A stretch of DNA of 64,000 nt from CAZDQL01 sp964507325 (GTDB lineage Bacteria; Planctomycetota; UBA1135; GCA-002686595): the NCBI GenBank assembly GCA_964507325.1, contig CAZDQL010000030.1:1-64000 (forward strand), given 5' to 3'. The position numbers and the translations under genes are program-made. Below, piece after piece: positions 15,763-25,111 of this stretch (position 1 is the stretch's first letter; each line of letters opens with the position of its first letter). The notes beneath the pieces are model-generated. The model had not been told where the DNA came from and did not search any database. It worked only from the letters and a program-made list of their open reading frames with translations.

Positions 15763-16737
15763 GTGTCGCGCCCCCGGTCGTACGTCGGACTCGACGTCGG
15801 CGGCACCCAGGTCAAGGGGGGCTTCATCCGCGCCGACGAGTTGGCCGCCAGCGGCGGGGCCCCCGACGTGGGCGAGCTGATCCCCCGCACGCGGGCGATC
15901 GACACCCTCGCCGAGCGCGGGGGCCAGGACCTCCTCGATCGACTGATCGACTTCGCCCACGAGCTCACGGACGACGTGCCCTGGCCAGAGGTCGCCCTGG
16001 GCGTGGGTGTTCCCGGGATCTTCGATCCCCGCTCGGGGATCTTGGTGCGCAGCGCCAACCTGAGGGCGGTCGAGGGCCTCGACCTGGTGCGCGCCCTGCG
16101 CGGGCGCATGGGCCGAGAGCAGCTCGTCGTCGTCGACAACGACGCCAACCTGGCCGCCGTCGGCGAGAGCTGGTTGGGGGCCGGTCGCGGCCTGGACGAC
16201 CTGCTCCTGATCACCCTGGGCACGGGCATCGGCGGGGGCGCCATCATCGGCGGCCAGCCCTACCACGGCCCCACCGGCCGCGGCGGTGAGATCGGACACA
16301 CGGTCGTGCGCAGCTTGGCACACGGCGAGAGCGAGGATCCGGACCTGCGCTGCGGCTGCGGAGCCTACGGCTGCCTGGAGCGGCTCGCCTCTGCCACGGC
16401 GGCCAGCCGCCGGGCGCGGGCCGCGGGGCTGACCGACGACCTGGCAGAGCTCGCCCGGTGCGCCGACGCCGCGCCGGGCCCCGAGCGGGAGCTGCTGCAC
16501 GCCGTGGGCCGCGATCTGGGTGCCGGCCTCCTGGCCGTGGACGCCCTCTTGGACGTGGCCACGGTGGTGATCGGCGGGGGCTTCGGCCGCGCCCTGAAAA
16601 TGCTGCGCCCGGGGATCGAGGAGGTCTTCGAGGAACGCGACTACGGCGGCGCGGGCCTGCGCCTCCTGGCGGCGGAGCTGGGGGCGAGCGCGGGGTGGAT
16701 CGGGGCGGCGCGCAGCGTGATCCTGGCGGGGGCGTAG
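15763..16737 (+). CDS. ROK-family sugar kinase (glucokinase-like)
   Basis: Cytoplasmic sugar kinase of the ROK family, most likely phosphorylating glucose. The 324-residue protein has the phosphate-binding GLDVGGTQVKGG near residue 9, the catalytic region DNDANLAAVGE, TLGTGIGGGAI, and the ROK zinc signature CGCGAYGCLER near residue 203. There is no DNA-binding domain, so it is a kinase rather than a repressor. GTG start at 15763 immediately after the TAG of the GlgA homologue means tight coupling, linking it to glucose/glycogen metabolism. Substrate specificity is inferred, not seen. Confidence 0.88.
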   Translation: MSRPRSYVGLDVGGTQVKGGFIRADELAASGGAPDVGELIPRTRAIDTLAERGGQDLLDRLIDFAHELTDDVPWPEVALGVGVPGIFDPRSGILVRSANLRAVEGLDLVRALRGRMGREQLVVVDNDANLAAVGESWLGAGRGLDDLLLITLGTGIGGGAIIGGQPYHGPTGRGGEIGHTVVRSLAHGESEDPDLRCGCGAYGCLERLASATAASRRARAAGLTDDLAELARCADAAPGPERELLHAVGRDLGAGLLAVDALLDVATVVIGGGFGRALKMLRPGIEEVFEERDYGGAGLRLLAAELGASAGWIGAARSVILAGA

Positions 16738-16748
16738 ACTCTGCGCCC

Positions 16749-18173
16749 GTGGATCAAGCCGTCACCAAGAGACTCCGTTCCATCGTGGGCCAGGTCGGGA
16801 TCGTCGACGATCCCGGCGAGCTGATCGTCTACGAGTCGGACGCCCTCTCCCTCCTGAGCGTGCGCCCCGAGCTTGTGGTCCTGCCGCGAGACACGGACGA
16901 GACCGCGCGCGTCATGCGGGTCCTCCACCGCGCCGGCGTGCCGGTCGTCCCGCGCGGAGCGGGAACGGGGCTCTCGGGGGGAGCGACCCCGGTGCAGGGG
17001 GGAGTCACCCTGGCCACCACGCGCATGCGCGACGTCCTGGAGCTCGATCCCGTCGACCGCTTCGCCCGGGTGCAGGCGGGGGTGGTCAACGTGGAGCTGA
17101 CCCGCGCCTCCCGTTCCAAGGGGCTCTTCTACGCCCCCGATCCCTCGAGCCAGACCGTCTGCACCATCGGGGGCAACGTGGCGGAGAACGCCGGTGGGCC
17201 CCACTGCTTCAAGTACGGCTCCACCACGCGCCACGTCCTGGGCCTGGTGATCGTGACCGCCGAGGGGGAGGTGATCGACCTCTCCGAGCCGGGGCCCGAT
17301 CCGCTGGGCTACGACCTCACGGGTCTCTTCGTCGGCTCCGAGGGGATGTTCGGGATCGCGACCGAGGTCACCCTGCGGCTCACGCCGGTGCCCCCGGTGA
17401 CCGAGACGCTGCTGGTGCTCTTCCCCGAGCTGGACGCCGCCTGCGAGGCGGTCACCGACATCATCGCCGCGCGCCTGGAACCGTCCGCGCTGGAGATCAT
17501 CGACAAGCTGACGATCGAGGCGGTCGAGGCCAGCGTCTACGCGGCGGGCTACCCGCGGGAGACGGAGGCGGTGCTCTTGCTCGAGGTCGAGGGGGGCGCG
17601 GCCGAGGTGGAGGCCACCTCCTCCGCCATCCTCCCCATCCTCGAGGCCCACGGCCGACTCGAGGTGCGCCGCGCGCGCGACGCCGAGGAGCGCAGCCGCC
17701 TGTGGGCGGGGCGCAAGGGGGCCTACGGCGCCATGGGCCGCGTCGGCCCCGACCTCTACGTGGCGGACGTGGTGGCGCCGCGCACCCGGCTGCAGGAGAT
17801 CGTGCGGCTGGCGACCGACATCTGCCGCGAGCGGGGGCTCCTGATCGCCAACGTCTTCCACGCGGGCGACGGCAACCTGCACCCCAACATCTCCTACGAC
17901 CGGCGCGATCGGGAGCAGGTGGAGCGCGTCCTGGAGGCGGGCCGGCTGATCATGGAGGCCTGCCTCGATCGCGGCGGCTCCCTGACCGGCGAGCACGGGA
18001 TCGGGCTCGAGAAGCAGGAGATGATGGACCGCATGTTCAGCGCCGCGGACCTGGCGGTGATGGAGCGCGTGCGCTCCGCCGTCGACCCCGCGCGGCTGAT
18101 GAACCCCGGCAAGATGGTCCCCCTGCACTCCTGCGGCGAGCTGCGCCGCAAGCAGGGAGAGGGGGAGCGATGA
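16749..18173 (+). CDS. glcD: Glycolate oxidase FAD subunit GlcD
   Basis: FAD-linked oxidase subunit of the glycolate (or D-lactate) dehydrogenase complex. The 474-residue protein has the PCMH-type FAD domain (VVPRGAGTGLSGGATP, IGGNVAENAGGPHCFKYG, GLFVGSEGMFGIATEVTL) and the FAD-oxidase C-terminal domain ending GEHGIGLEKQEMM and LMNPGKM. GTG at 16749 gives a normal N-terminus. It overlaps glcE by 4 bases (ATGA). glcDEF order supports glycolate oxidase; a D-lactate role is possible. Confidence 0.92.
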   Translation: MDQAVTKRLRSIVGQVGIVDDPGELIVYESDALSLLSVRPELVVLPRDTDETARVMRVLHRAGVPVVPRGAGTGLSGGATPVQGGVTLATTRMRDVLELDPVDRFARVQAGVVNVELTRASRSKGLFYAPDPSSQTVCTIGGNVAENAGGPHCFKYGSTTRHVLGLVIVTAEGEVIDLSEPGPDPLGYDLTGLFVGSEGMFGIATEVTLRLTPVPPVTETLLVLFPELDAACEAVTDIIAARLEPSALEIIDKLTIEAVEASVYAAGYPRETEAVLLLEVEGGAAEVEATSSAILPILEAHGRLEVRRARDAEERSRLWAGRKGAYGAMGRVGPDLYVADVVAPRTRLQEIVRLATDICRERGLLIANVFHAGDGNLHPNISYDRRDREQVERVLEAGRLIMEACLDRGGSLTGEHGIGLEKQEMMDRMFSAADLAVMERVRSAVDPARLMNPGKMVPLHSCGELRRKQGEGER

Positions 18174-19411
18174 GCCCCTCCCTGATCGACCGGCTGCGGG
18201 CCGACGGCTTCGAGGTGGCGGAGGGTTCCGGCGGAGCTCCTCCCACGGCCCGACCCGCGGACGAAGCGCAGCTCGCCGACCTCCTGGCGCGCGCCGCGGC
18301 GGACGGGCTGCGCGTCGTCCCCACCGGGAGTGGGAGTCGGCTCGCCTGGTGTCGGCCGGAGGTGGTCGGAGACGGGGTCGATCTCCTGCTCTCCCTCGCC
18401 CGGCTGGACGACATCCTCGAGTACGTGCCGGGGGACGGCACGATCACCGCCCGGGCGGGGTGTCCCTGGGAGCGCCTCGAGGCCACCGTGGCGGAGGGGG
18501 GACACCTCTTGACCCCCGCGACGGCTCAGCCGGCCCTGGCCACCCTGGGGGGCACCCTCGCGGCGGGTCACTCCGGCCTCGATCGCTATCGGTTCGGCCC
18601 CCTGCGCCACCACGTCCTGGGCGCGCGGGTGATGCTCGCCGACGGGACCCTCGCCCAGAGCGGGGGGCGGCTGGTGAAGAACGTCGCCGGCTTCGACCTG
18701 CACCGCCTCTACTGCGGCTCCCGCGGAACCCTCTGCATCCTGCTCGAGGCGAGCCTGCGCCTCTTCCCCGCGCCGGAGCGGAGGCTGGTCCTGGTGACGG
18801 CCGACGAGTCGCTCGAACGCATCCTCGAGCGCGCGGCCAGCTTGCACGAGTTGGCTCTCTCCCCCCTGGCGCTGGTGGTCGAGGGGGAGCCCGGGGCGTG
18901 GCGGCTGCACCTGCACCTGGCGGGTCTCGCCCCCCAGGTGGCGTGGGAGCGGGAGGAGGCGCGCTCCCTGGTCCCCTCCGCGGAGGAGCTCGCTGGGGAG
19001 GAGGCCCACGACGCCTTCCGGAAGCTCTGCGCCCAGGAGGTCGAGCCCGCGGGGTGGCCCCAGCTCGTCGCCGGCGGCCGCGTGCGCCACCTGGCGGAGA
19101 CGGCCCGCCTGCTCCTGGACGCCGGCGCCGACCGACTGCTCTTGCTGCCGGGCGTGGGGATCTCGCTGGCCTGGATCGGGGGGCTCGCGGCGAGCGAGGG
19201 GAGCGGCAGCGAGCAGCGCCTGCAGTCCCTGGCCAGCGCCGCGGCGGAGCGGGGCGCGCGCCTCGAAGCGCGTGCGCTCCCCGCCCGGCTGCACGCCGCC
19301 CTCGCGCCACGGCTGGACTCACGACGCGCCTTCGGCTGGATGACCTCCCTGCGCCAGGTCCTCGACCCGCGGGGGCTCCTCGCCTCGCCCACCTTCCCGG
19401 GACGGTCGTGA
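18170..19411 (+). CDS. glcE: Glycolate oxidase subunit GlcE
   Basis: Second FAD-binding subunit of the glycolate oxidase complex. The 413-residue protein has a PCMH-type FAD domain (RVVPTGSGSRLAWCRP, LGGTLAAGHSGLDRYRFGPLR cut short at key residues, SGGRLVKNVAGFDLHRLYCG, GTLCILLEASLRLFP) and a shortened C-terminal half compared with GlcD. GRLVKNVAGFD is characteristic of GlcE. Start ATG 18170 overlaps the glcD stop, and its own stop overlaps the GTG of glcF, so all three subunits are translationally coupled. Confidence 0.9.
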   Translation: MSPSLIDRLRADGFEVAEGSGGAPPTARPADEAQLADLLARAAADGLRVVPTGSGSRLAWCRPEVVGDGVDLLLSLARLDDILEYVPGDGTITARAGCPWERLEATVAEGGHLLTPATAQPALATLGGTLAAGHSGLDRYRFGPLRHHVLGARVMLADGTLAQSGGRLVKNVAGFDLHRLYCGSRGTLCILLEASLRLFPAPERRLVLVTADESLERILERAASLHELALSPLALVVEGEPGAWRLHLHLAGLAPQVAWEREEARSLVPSAEELAGEEAHDAFRKLCAQEVEPAGWPQLVAGGRVRHLAETARLLLDAGADRLLLLPGVGISLAWIGGLAASEGSGSEQRLQSLASAAAERGARLEARALPARLHAALAPRLDSRRAFGWMTSLRQVLDPRGLLASPTFPGRS

Positions 19412-20667
19412 AGTCGTTCTACGAGCAGAGCCTGGACTGCATCCGCTGCGGTCTGTGCCTCGAGACCTGCCCCACCTATCGCCTCTTCGGGCGCGAGTCG
19501 GCGGGTCCCCGTGGGCGCGTGCACCTGATGCGCGCCGCGGAGGAGCAGCGCATCGAGCTCGATCGTTCCTTCAAGGAGTCGATGGAGCTGTGCCTCGTCT
19601 GTCGCAACTGCGAGAGCGTCTGCCCGGCGGGGGTCGAGTACGAGGCGCTGATGGGGCGCACCCGCGAACGGCTGGCGGTCGAGCTCCCCCCCGGTCCCCT
19701 GGCGCGCCTGGCGCGCTGGATCGGCTTCGGCGTGGTGCTCCCCAGCCGGCGCTGGCTCTCCTGCGCCGCCACCGCCCTGGGCCTCGCCCAGCGGCTCGGT
19801 CTGGTGCGACTCCTGGTGCCGCTGGCGGGCGCGCGGGGTCGCGCCCTGGCGGAGCTGCCGCGGGTGCCGGGGCGCTCGCAGCGCCGCCCCCTGCCGGAGC
19901 GCTGGCCGGCGCAGGAGCCCGCTGACGAGCGCGCCTCGATGCTCGCCGGCTGCGTGATGCCGCTCCTCTACGGGCGCGTCAACCGGGCGGCGGCGCGCTG
20001 CCTGGCGGCGGTGGGAACCGAGGTCACCACCCCCGCCGACCACGCCTGCTGCGGTGCCCTGCACGCCCACAACGGAGACCTGGAGGGGGCGCGCCGGCTG
20101 GCGCGGGAGACGATCGCTGCCTTCGAAGGGCGACCGGGACCGGTGGTGGTGGCGAGCGCGGGCTGCGGGGCGCACATGAAGAGCTACGGCGAGCTCCTCG
20201 CCGACGATCCCGAATGGGCGGAGCGCGCGCGGACCTTCGCGGCGCGCGTGGTCGATTTCGGCGAGTACCTGGCGCAGCCCGCGCGCCTGGAGCGCCTGGG
20301 CGCGGCCCTCGCCCCCACCGACCTGGGCCCGGCCGCCTGGGACGCGCCCTGCCACCTCTGCCACGGCCAGGGGGTGCGGGAGCAGCCTCTCGTCTTGATG
20401 GCGACGCTCCCCGGCCTCGAGCGCGTGGAGCTCGCACGACCGGAGAGCTGCTGCGGCTCGGCGGGGGTCTACTCCCTGCTGCGACCCGACACCGGCCGCG
20501 CGATCCTCGACGCGCGCCTGGACGAGCTCGAGGCGAGCGGGGCGCGGGTGCTGGTCACCGCCAACCCCGGCTGTCACCTGAGCTGGGAGACGGGGGTGCG
20601 CCGGCGGGGACTCGCGGTCGAGGTGCTGCACCTGGCGGAGGTGCTGGCGCGCTCCCTGCCGGAGTGA
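19408..20667 (+). CDS. glcF: Glycolate oxidase iron-sulfur subunit GlcF
   Basis: Electron-transfer subunit with two [4Fe-4S] clusters and two CCG domains. The 419-residue protein has CIRCGLCLETCPTYR and CLVCRNCESVCPAGV as ferredoxin motifs, then CCG-type blocks HACCGALHAHNGDL with ASAGCGAHMKSYGE, and SCCGSAGVYSLL with NPGCHLSWE. The order matches GlcF/LutA-like proteins. GTG start at 19408 overlaps the glcE stop (GTGA). It is the last gene of the plus-strand run; the next gene converges from the right. Confidence 0.92.
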   Translation: MKSFYEQSLDCIRCGLCLETCPTYRLFGRESAGPRGRVHLMRAAEEQRIELDRSFKESMELCLVCRNCESVCPAGVEYEALMGRTRERLAVELPPGPLARLARWIGFGVVLPSRRWLSCAATALGLAQRLGLVRLLVPLAGARGRALAELPRVPGRSQRRPLPERWPAQEPADERASMLAGCVMPLLYGRVNRAAARCLAAVGTEVTTPADHACCGALHAHNGDLEGARRLARETIAAFEGRPGPVVVASAGCGAHMKSYGELLADDPEWAERARTFAARVVDFGEYLAQPARLERLGAALAPTDLGPAAWDAPCHLCHGQGVREQPLVLMATLPGLERVELARPESCCGSAGVYSLLRPDTGRAILDARLDELEASGARVLVTANPGCHLSWETGVRRRGLAVEVLHLAEVLARSLPE

Positions 20668-20674
20668 CCGCGCT

Positions 20675-21436
20675 TCAGGATTCGTCGCTCGGGGGCGGCG
20701 CGTAGGCCGCCAGCAGCTCCTCCGCCGCGGCGACGTGACCCGGGGTCCCCTGGGGCCAACGCATGTAGAGCACGCACGCCTGGCGCCCCAGGGTCAGGTT
20801 GATGCGCAGGCTGTCGTGGAAGGTGGGCTCCTCGTCGACCAGACGGAAGTGCCGGTGGCGCACGTAGCCCGCGTCGTAGCGCCCCCAGGAGAGGTGCCCT
20901 GAGTCCATCGGTACGTCGCCTCCGTGCTTCGGCAGGTGCTTCAGGTCCCGGAAGCGCACGGCGGAGAACTGCTTCTCGAGCACGGACTCGGCGAGCTTGG
21001 GGGGGTACCAGATGTAGGCGACCTCCACCGGTGGGGTGTCGGCCGGTCCTTCCTCCACCGACGCCCAGTCGGTGCGCTCCTTGCCCCAGTCTCCACCCCC
21101 CCAATCTCCACCCCCCCACGGTCCCTTGCCGTGACCCCGCGGAGGCGGAGGAGGCAGCTCGTCGGGGGGCCGGGCGGGGTCGCTGAGGGTGACCACCAGC
21201 TCCCCGCGGGCCAGGCGCGACACGGAGCCGATCTCGAGGGCGAAAGGCGGCTGGCCGCGCAGCGTGAAGCACTCGGCGAGGCGCTCCTCTCCCACCTCGA
21301 GGGGGAGCTCCTGCAGCGGCTTCCGGGCGAGCTGCGCCACCAAGGCGCAGATCACCACCAGACCGAACCCGATCGCCAGGACCAGGGGCACGCTCGCCTT
21401 GGGAGCGGGGGTGGGATGCGGATTGCGCGCGTTCAT
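20675..21436 (-). CDS. Membrane-anchored protein of unknown function with GGGDW repeats
   Basis: A 253-residue protein with a short N-terminus, one transmembrane helix (SVPLVLAIGFGLVVICALVAQ) and a large extracytoplasmic part. The middle holds a low-complexity stretch (GPWGGGDWGGGDWGKE) made by a 17-base direct repeat. The rest shows no motif I recognise. It overlaps the upstream gene 21433-22101 by 4 bases, and that gene also encodes a membrane-anchored protein of similar size with weakly similar organisation (helix, then EV/FE-rich domain). They may be distant paralogues or partners. Confidence 0.65.
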   Translation of the reverse strand: MNARNPHPTPAPKASVPLVLAIGFGLVVICALVAQLARKPLQELPLEVGEERLAECFTLRGQPPFALEIGSVSRLARGELVVTLSDPARPPDELPPPPPRGHGKGPWGGGDWGGGDWGKERTDWASVEEGPADTPPVEVAYIWYPPKLAESVLEKQFSAVRFRDLKHLPKHGGDVPMDSGHLSWGRYDAGYVRHRHFRLVDEEPTFHDSLRINLTLGRQACVLYMRWPQGTPGHVAAAEELLAAYAPPPSDES

Positions 21437-22101
21437 TCGGGGCCGATCCGGAAGTGGTTCAGGAACTCCTCCAGCTCGTCGAGCTCCACCGCTTCCTCCC
21501 CCTCGGTCGCCCAGTAGAGCACCACGTCGAACTCGGCACCCTCGGGGGTGAGGTCGAGGGCCAGGACGGGGCCTTCGAACTCCCCTTCCTCCGGGTCAGC
21601 CCCCCAGAAGAAGCTCTCCCCTCCCTTCGTCTCGGGGGCGACGAGGGCTACGCGCAGCTCGCGGCCCTGGATCGACACGGTCGAGACGGGTTCGTCCGCC
21701 TGCTGCGGATTCCAGGGAGCGACCCCTTCCTCGCCGGGGTCGAAGAAGTCGTCCATCGGCTCGCCGGGCTGCATGATCGTGACGATGTCCGTCTCGCCGT
21801 CCGCTTGGCCCTCACGTTGCAGGACGTAGAACTCCAGATCCCAGAGCAGGCCGACGCGACAGCCAAACTCCATCCGCCAGCCCTGTGGCCGCGAGTCGTA
21901 GGGCACCAACTCCGCCAGCCGTTCCCATTGGGTCTCGGCGTCGCGTCCGGTCTGAATGAAGAAGTAGATCTTGGTCGCGATCCCGATCAGGACCAGCACC
22001 GGGAGCAGGCAGCCGCACCCCAGACAGAAGAACTTGGACTTGGAGCCCTTGCGCTCCGGCAGGGTCTCCAGCTCGCCCCAATCCTCACTCACTCCGCTCA
22101 C
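21433..22101 (-). CDS. Membrane-anchored protein of unknown function
   Basis: A 222-residue protein with a charged N-terminal cytoplasmic part, a Cys-rich start to its single membrane helix (FFCLGCGCLLPVLVLIGIA) and an acidic extracytoplasmic domain. The CLGCGC cluster just before the helix could be acylated or metal-binding, but neither is shown. It overlaps the oxidoreductase gene upstream by 17 bases and the next unknown by 4, so the three share a transcript. No family recognised. Confidence 0.65.
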   Translation of the reverse strand: MSGVSEDWGELETLPERKGSKSKFFCLGCGCLLPVLVLIGIATKIYFFIQTGRDAETQWERLAELVPYDSRPQGWRMEFGCRVGLLWDLEFYVLQREGQADGETDIVTIMQPGEPMDDFFDPGEEGVAPWNPQQADEPVSTVSIQGRELRVALVAPETKGGESFFWGADPEEGEFEGPVLALDLTPEGAEFDVVLYWATEGEEAVELDELEEFLNHFRIGPE

Positions 22102-23146
22102 CTCCCGGGACCAACACGAGCTTGCCGAGGACGCGTCCCTCCTCGAGCAGCTCGTGCGCTCGAGTCACCTCGGAGAGGGGCAGGACGCGATCGACCACCG
22201 GACGGAACTCCCCGCGGGCGACGTGGTCGAAGACCGTCGGCAGGCAGGTGCGCGGGCCCATCGTGGAGCCGTGAACGGAGAGGTTCTTGATGAAGAGGTG
22301 CGGCAGGAGGAGCGAGACCTTGGGCCCCGTGGTGCCCCCGCAGGTCACCAGCCGCCCGTTGCGCGCCAGCGCCTGCACCGAGCCGCTCCAGGTCGCGGGA
22401 CCCACGTGCTCGACGACCAGGTCCGCTCCCCCCTTGGTGGCAGAGCGCACCTGCTTGGGCCAGTCGGGGTCGTGGTGGTCGAAGACCTCCTCGGCGCCCA
22501 GGTCCCGGGCCAGGGCGCGCTTCTCCTCGCTCCCCGCGGTGGCCACCACCCGGGCGCCGGCGACGCGCGCCATCTGGATCGCCGCGGAACCGACCCCCGA
22601 GGCCCCCGCGATCACGAGCACCGTCTCCCCCGACCGGAGCCCGGCGCGGAAGTGCAGCATCCCCCAGGCGGTGAGGAAGACCAAGGGCACCGCCGCCCCC
22701 TGCGCCGGATCGACGCCGTCGGGCAGGGGGAAGACGTAGCGCTCCGGCAGGACGACCCGCTCGGCGTCGAAGCCGTCCCCGTGCTCCCCCCGGATGCCGT
22801 AGTCGGACTCGATGTGGTCGGCGTCGGGGTCGGCGGGCTGCTCGTCCTTGGTGGCGAAGCCGGGCTCGAGCACGACCCGGTCGCCGGGGCGCAGGGCGTG
22901 CCGCGGGGTGGACCCCGCCACGGCGGGCCCCACCTCGACCACCTCGGCGATGCCGTCGCAGCCGGGGATGCGCGGCAGGGGAATCGGCATGCCGGGCATG
23001 CCGCGCCGCACCCAGAGGTCCAGGTGGTTGACGGAGACGGCGAGCACCTCGAGCAGGAGCTCCCCGGGGCCGGGGGTGGGTTCGGGAAGGTCGACCAGCT
23101 CGAGGACGGACGGGTCGCCGTGGGCGGGGATGTGAACGGCTTGCAT
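22085..23146 (-). CDS. MDR-family alcohol dehydrogenase/quinone reductase
   Basis: Medium-chain NAD(P)H-dependent oxidoreductase. The 353-residue protein has the GroES-like N-domain (VSVNHLDLWVRRGMPG) and a Rossmann domain with GASGVGSAAIQMARVAGARV. The catalytic-zinc motif GHE is replaced by GCDG and the structural four-cysteine lobe is absent (PGFATKDEQPADP), so it looks zinc-free and closer to quinone oxidoreductase/enoyl reductase types. The substrate cannot be inferred. It is divergent from ygiQ across an 83-base gap and heads the run with two membrane-anchored unknowns. Confidence 0.86.
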   Translation of the reverse strand: MQAVHIPAHGDPSVLELVDLPEPTPGPGELLLEVLAVSVNHLDLWVRRGMPGMPIPLPRIPGCDGIAEVVEVGPAVAGSTPRHALRPGDRVVLEPGFATKDEQPADPDADHIESDYGIRGEHGDGFDAERVVLPERYVFPLPDGVDPAQGAAVPLVFLTAWGMLHFRAGLRSGETVLVIAGASGVGSAAIQMARVAGARVVATAGSEEKRALARDLGAEEVFDHHDPDWPKQVRSATKGGADLVVEHVGPATWSGSVQALARNGRLVTCGGTTGPKVSLLLPHLFIKNLSVHGSTMGPRTCLPTVFDHVARGEFRPVVDRVLPLSEVTRAHELLEEGRVLGKLVLVPGGERSE

Positions 23147-23229
23147 GGCCAGCGTTCCGGGTCGGCGGCGGGACGGGCGGGGATGATACCGTTTGCGTAG
23201 AAGGGAGCCGGTTCTTCCGCGCTGATCCC

Positions 23230-25101
23230 ATGTCCTCCTCCCCGAACCCCTTTCTGCCGACGACCGTGGAGGAGGTGCGCGCGGAGGGCTGGGACGCCCC
23301 GGACGTGGTCTTCGTCACCGGGGACGCCTACGTCGACCACCCCTCCTTCGCCGCGGCCCTCCTCGGCCGCCGGTTGGCCGCGGAGGGAGTGCGGGTGGCG
23401 ATCCTCGCCCAGCCCGATTGGCGCAGCGCCGATCCCTGGCGCGCCATCGGTCGACCGCGCCTCTGCTACGCGGTCAGCGCGGGGAACCTGGACTCGATGG
23501 TGAACCACTACACCGCCGCCAAGAAGCGCCGCGGGGAGGACGCCTACTCCCCCGGCGGGCGCATCGGGCTGCGGCCGGATCGGGCCACCGGGGTCTACGC
23601 CCAGCGCTGCCGGGAGGCCTTCCCCGGGGTGCCGGTGATCGCCGGCGGCGTGGAGGCCAGCCTGCGGCGGGTGGCCCACTACGACTACTGGTCGGACGCG
23701 GTGCGGCCGAGCGTGCTCGTCTCCAGCAAGGCCGACCTGGTGGTCTACGGGATCGGCGAGCCGGCGCTGCTCGCCAGCGCTCGTCGACTGGCGGCGGGTG
23801 AACCGGTCGCGGCCCTGCGGGACCTGCGCGGGGTGGCCTACCTCTTGGGGCGCCGGGAGGAGCTCCCCGACCACCGCTGGGAGGACTCCCGCGGCGACGG
23901 CGCGACACGGGAGCTGCCGAGCTTCGAAGAGGTGCGCTCCGACCGCCACCGCTTCGCCGAGGCGACGCGCATCCTGCACCGGGAGACGAACCCCTTCTCC
24001 GGGCGCCGCCTCACCCAACGCCACGGGGACCGCCTCTTGGTGGTCAATCCCCCGGCCCTGCCGATGGAGGCCGACCAGCTCGACCGCTCCTACGACCAGC
24101 CCTTCACCCGGCTCCCCCACCCGAGCTACACCGAGCCGATCCCGGCCCACGCCATGATCCGGGACTCGGTGACGATCATGCGCGGCTGCTTCGGCGGCTG
24201 CACCTTCTGCTCCCTGACCCTGCACCAGGGGCGGCGCATCCAGAGCCGCTCCGAGCGCTCGGTGCTGGCGGAGCTGGAGCGGATCGCCGCCACCCCGGGG
24301 TTCAAGGGCACCGTCAGCGACCTGGGGGGGCCCACGGCGAACATGTACCGCATGGCCTGCCGGCGGCCCGAGGTGGAGGCAGTCTGTCGTCGCCCCTCCT
24401 GTGTGCACCCCACGGTCTGCAAGCTGCTCGACACCGATCACGGTCCGATCCGCCACCTCATGCGCGCGGCTCGCAACACCCCGGGGATCGCGCGGGTGCT
24501 GGTCGCCTCGGGGATCCGCATGGACCTCGCGGTGGAGGATCCGGAGTACGTGGCCGAGCTGGCGCAGCACCACGTGGGCGGACACCTCAAGGTGGCGCCC
24601 GAGCACGTCAGCCCGCGGGTCCTGGACTGCATGAAGAAGCCGGGGCCCGAGGTGTTCGACGAGTTCGCCGAGCGCTTCGAGGCCGCCTCCGCCCGCGCGG
24701 GCAAGGAGCAATACCTGCTCCCCTACTTCATCACCTCCCACCCCGGCTCGGGTCTGGAGGAGATGATCGAGCTGGCGCTCTATCTGCGCCGTCGCGGCTA
24801 CCGCCCGCGCCAAGCGCAGGACTTCATCCCGGTCCCGATGGACCTGGCCACCTGCATGTACCACACGGGGCTAGATCCGCTGACGATGCGCCCCGTGGAA
24901 AGCGCACACCGCGCCCGCGACCGACGGCTGCAGCGCGCCCTCCTGCAGTTCTTCCTGCCGGAGAACCACGAGCTGGTGCGCCAGGCCTTGACGGCGGCCG
25001 GGCGCACCGACTTGATCGGCTCAGGCCCCGACTGCTTGGTCCCGCCGCGCTCGCGACGGACGCCCCGTACCCGTCGCGCTCAGGACCGCCGACGGCCCTG
25101 A
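23230..25101 (+). CDS. YgiQ-family radical SAM protein
   Basis: Radical SAM enzyme of the YgiQ (UPF0313) family. The 623-residue protein has the conserved N-terminal domain (DVVFVTGDAYVDHPSF, GRPRLCYAVSAGNLDSMV, NHYTAAKKRRGEDAYSPGG), then the cluster motif with C320, C324 and C327 (RGCFGGCTFC), and VSDLGGPTANMY and HLKVAPEHVSPRVL further on. The C-terminal tail is basic (RSRRTPRTRRAQDRRRP). Several cysteines after the core (CRRPSCVHPTVC) may bind a second cluster. The reaction is not known to me. It is divergent from the oxidoreductase gene. Confidence 0.92.
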   Translation: MSSSPNPFLPTTVEEVRAEGWDAPDVVFVTGDAYVDHPSFAAALLGRRLAAEGVRVAILAQPDWRSADPWRAIGRPRLCYAVSAGNLDSMVNHYTAAKKRRGEDAYSPGGRIGLRPDRATGVYAQRCREAFPGVPVIAGGVEASLRRVAHYDYWSDAVRPSVLVSSKADLVVYGIGEPALLASARRLAAGEPVAALRDLRGVAYLLGRREELPDHRWEDSRGDGATRELPSFEEVRSDRHRFAEATRILHRETNPFSGRRLTQRHGDRLLVVNPPALPMEADQLDRSYDQPFTRLPHPSYTEPIPAHAMIRDSVTIMRGCFGGCTFCSLTLHQGRRIQSRSERSVLAELERIAATPGFKGTVSDLGGPTANMYRMACRRPEVEAVCRRPSCVHPTVCKLLDTDHGPIRHLMRAARNTPGIARVLVASGIRMDLAVEDPEYVAELAQHHVGGHLKVAPEHVSPRVLDCMKKPGPEVFDEFAERFEAASARAGKEQYLLPYFITSHPGSGLEEMIELALYLRRRGYRPRQAQDFIPVPMDLATCMYHTGLDPLTMRPVESAHRARDRRLQRALLQFFLPENHELVRQALTAAGRTDLIGSGPDCLVPPRSRRTPRTRRAQDRRRP

Positions 25102-25105
25102 GCGC
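25076..25105. terminator. Hairpin between convergent ygiQ-type gene and fdxA
   Basis: GCGCTCAGG (25076-25084) pairs perfectly with CCTGAGCGC (25097-25105) around a 12-base loop, spanning the stop codon of the radical SAM gene and ending 6 bases before the fdxA stop. A likely bidirectional transcript end, though without a T-run. Confidence 0.5.
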
Positions 25106-25111
25106 CTGCGG

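Noticed and set aside
21091..21120. Direct repeat aatctccaccccccc as an attachment site or CRISPR fragment
   Set aside because: Only two copies in tandem, inside a gene and in frame, encoding GGGDW.
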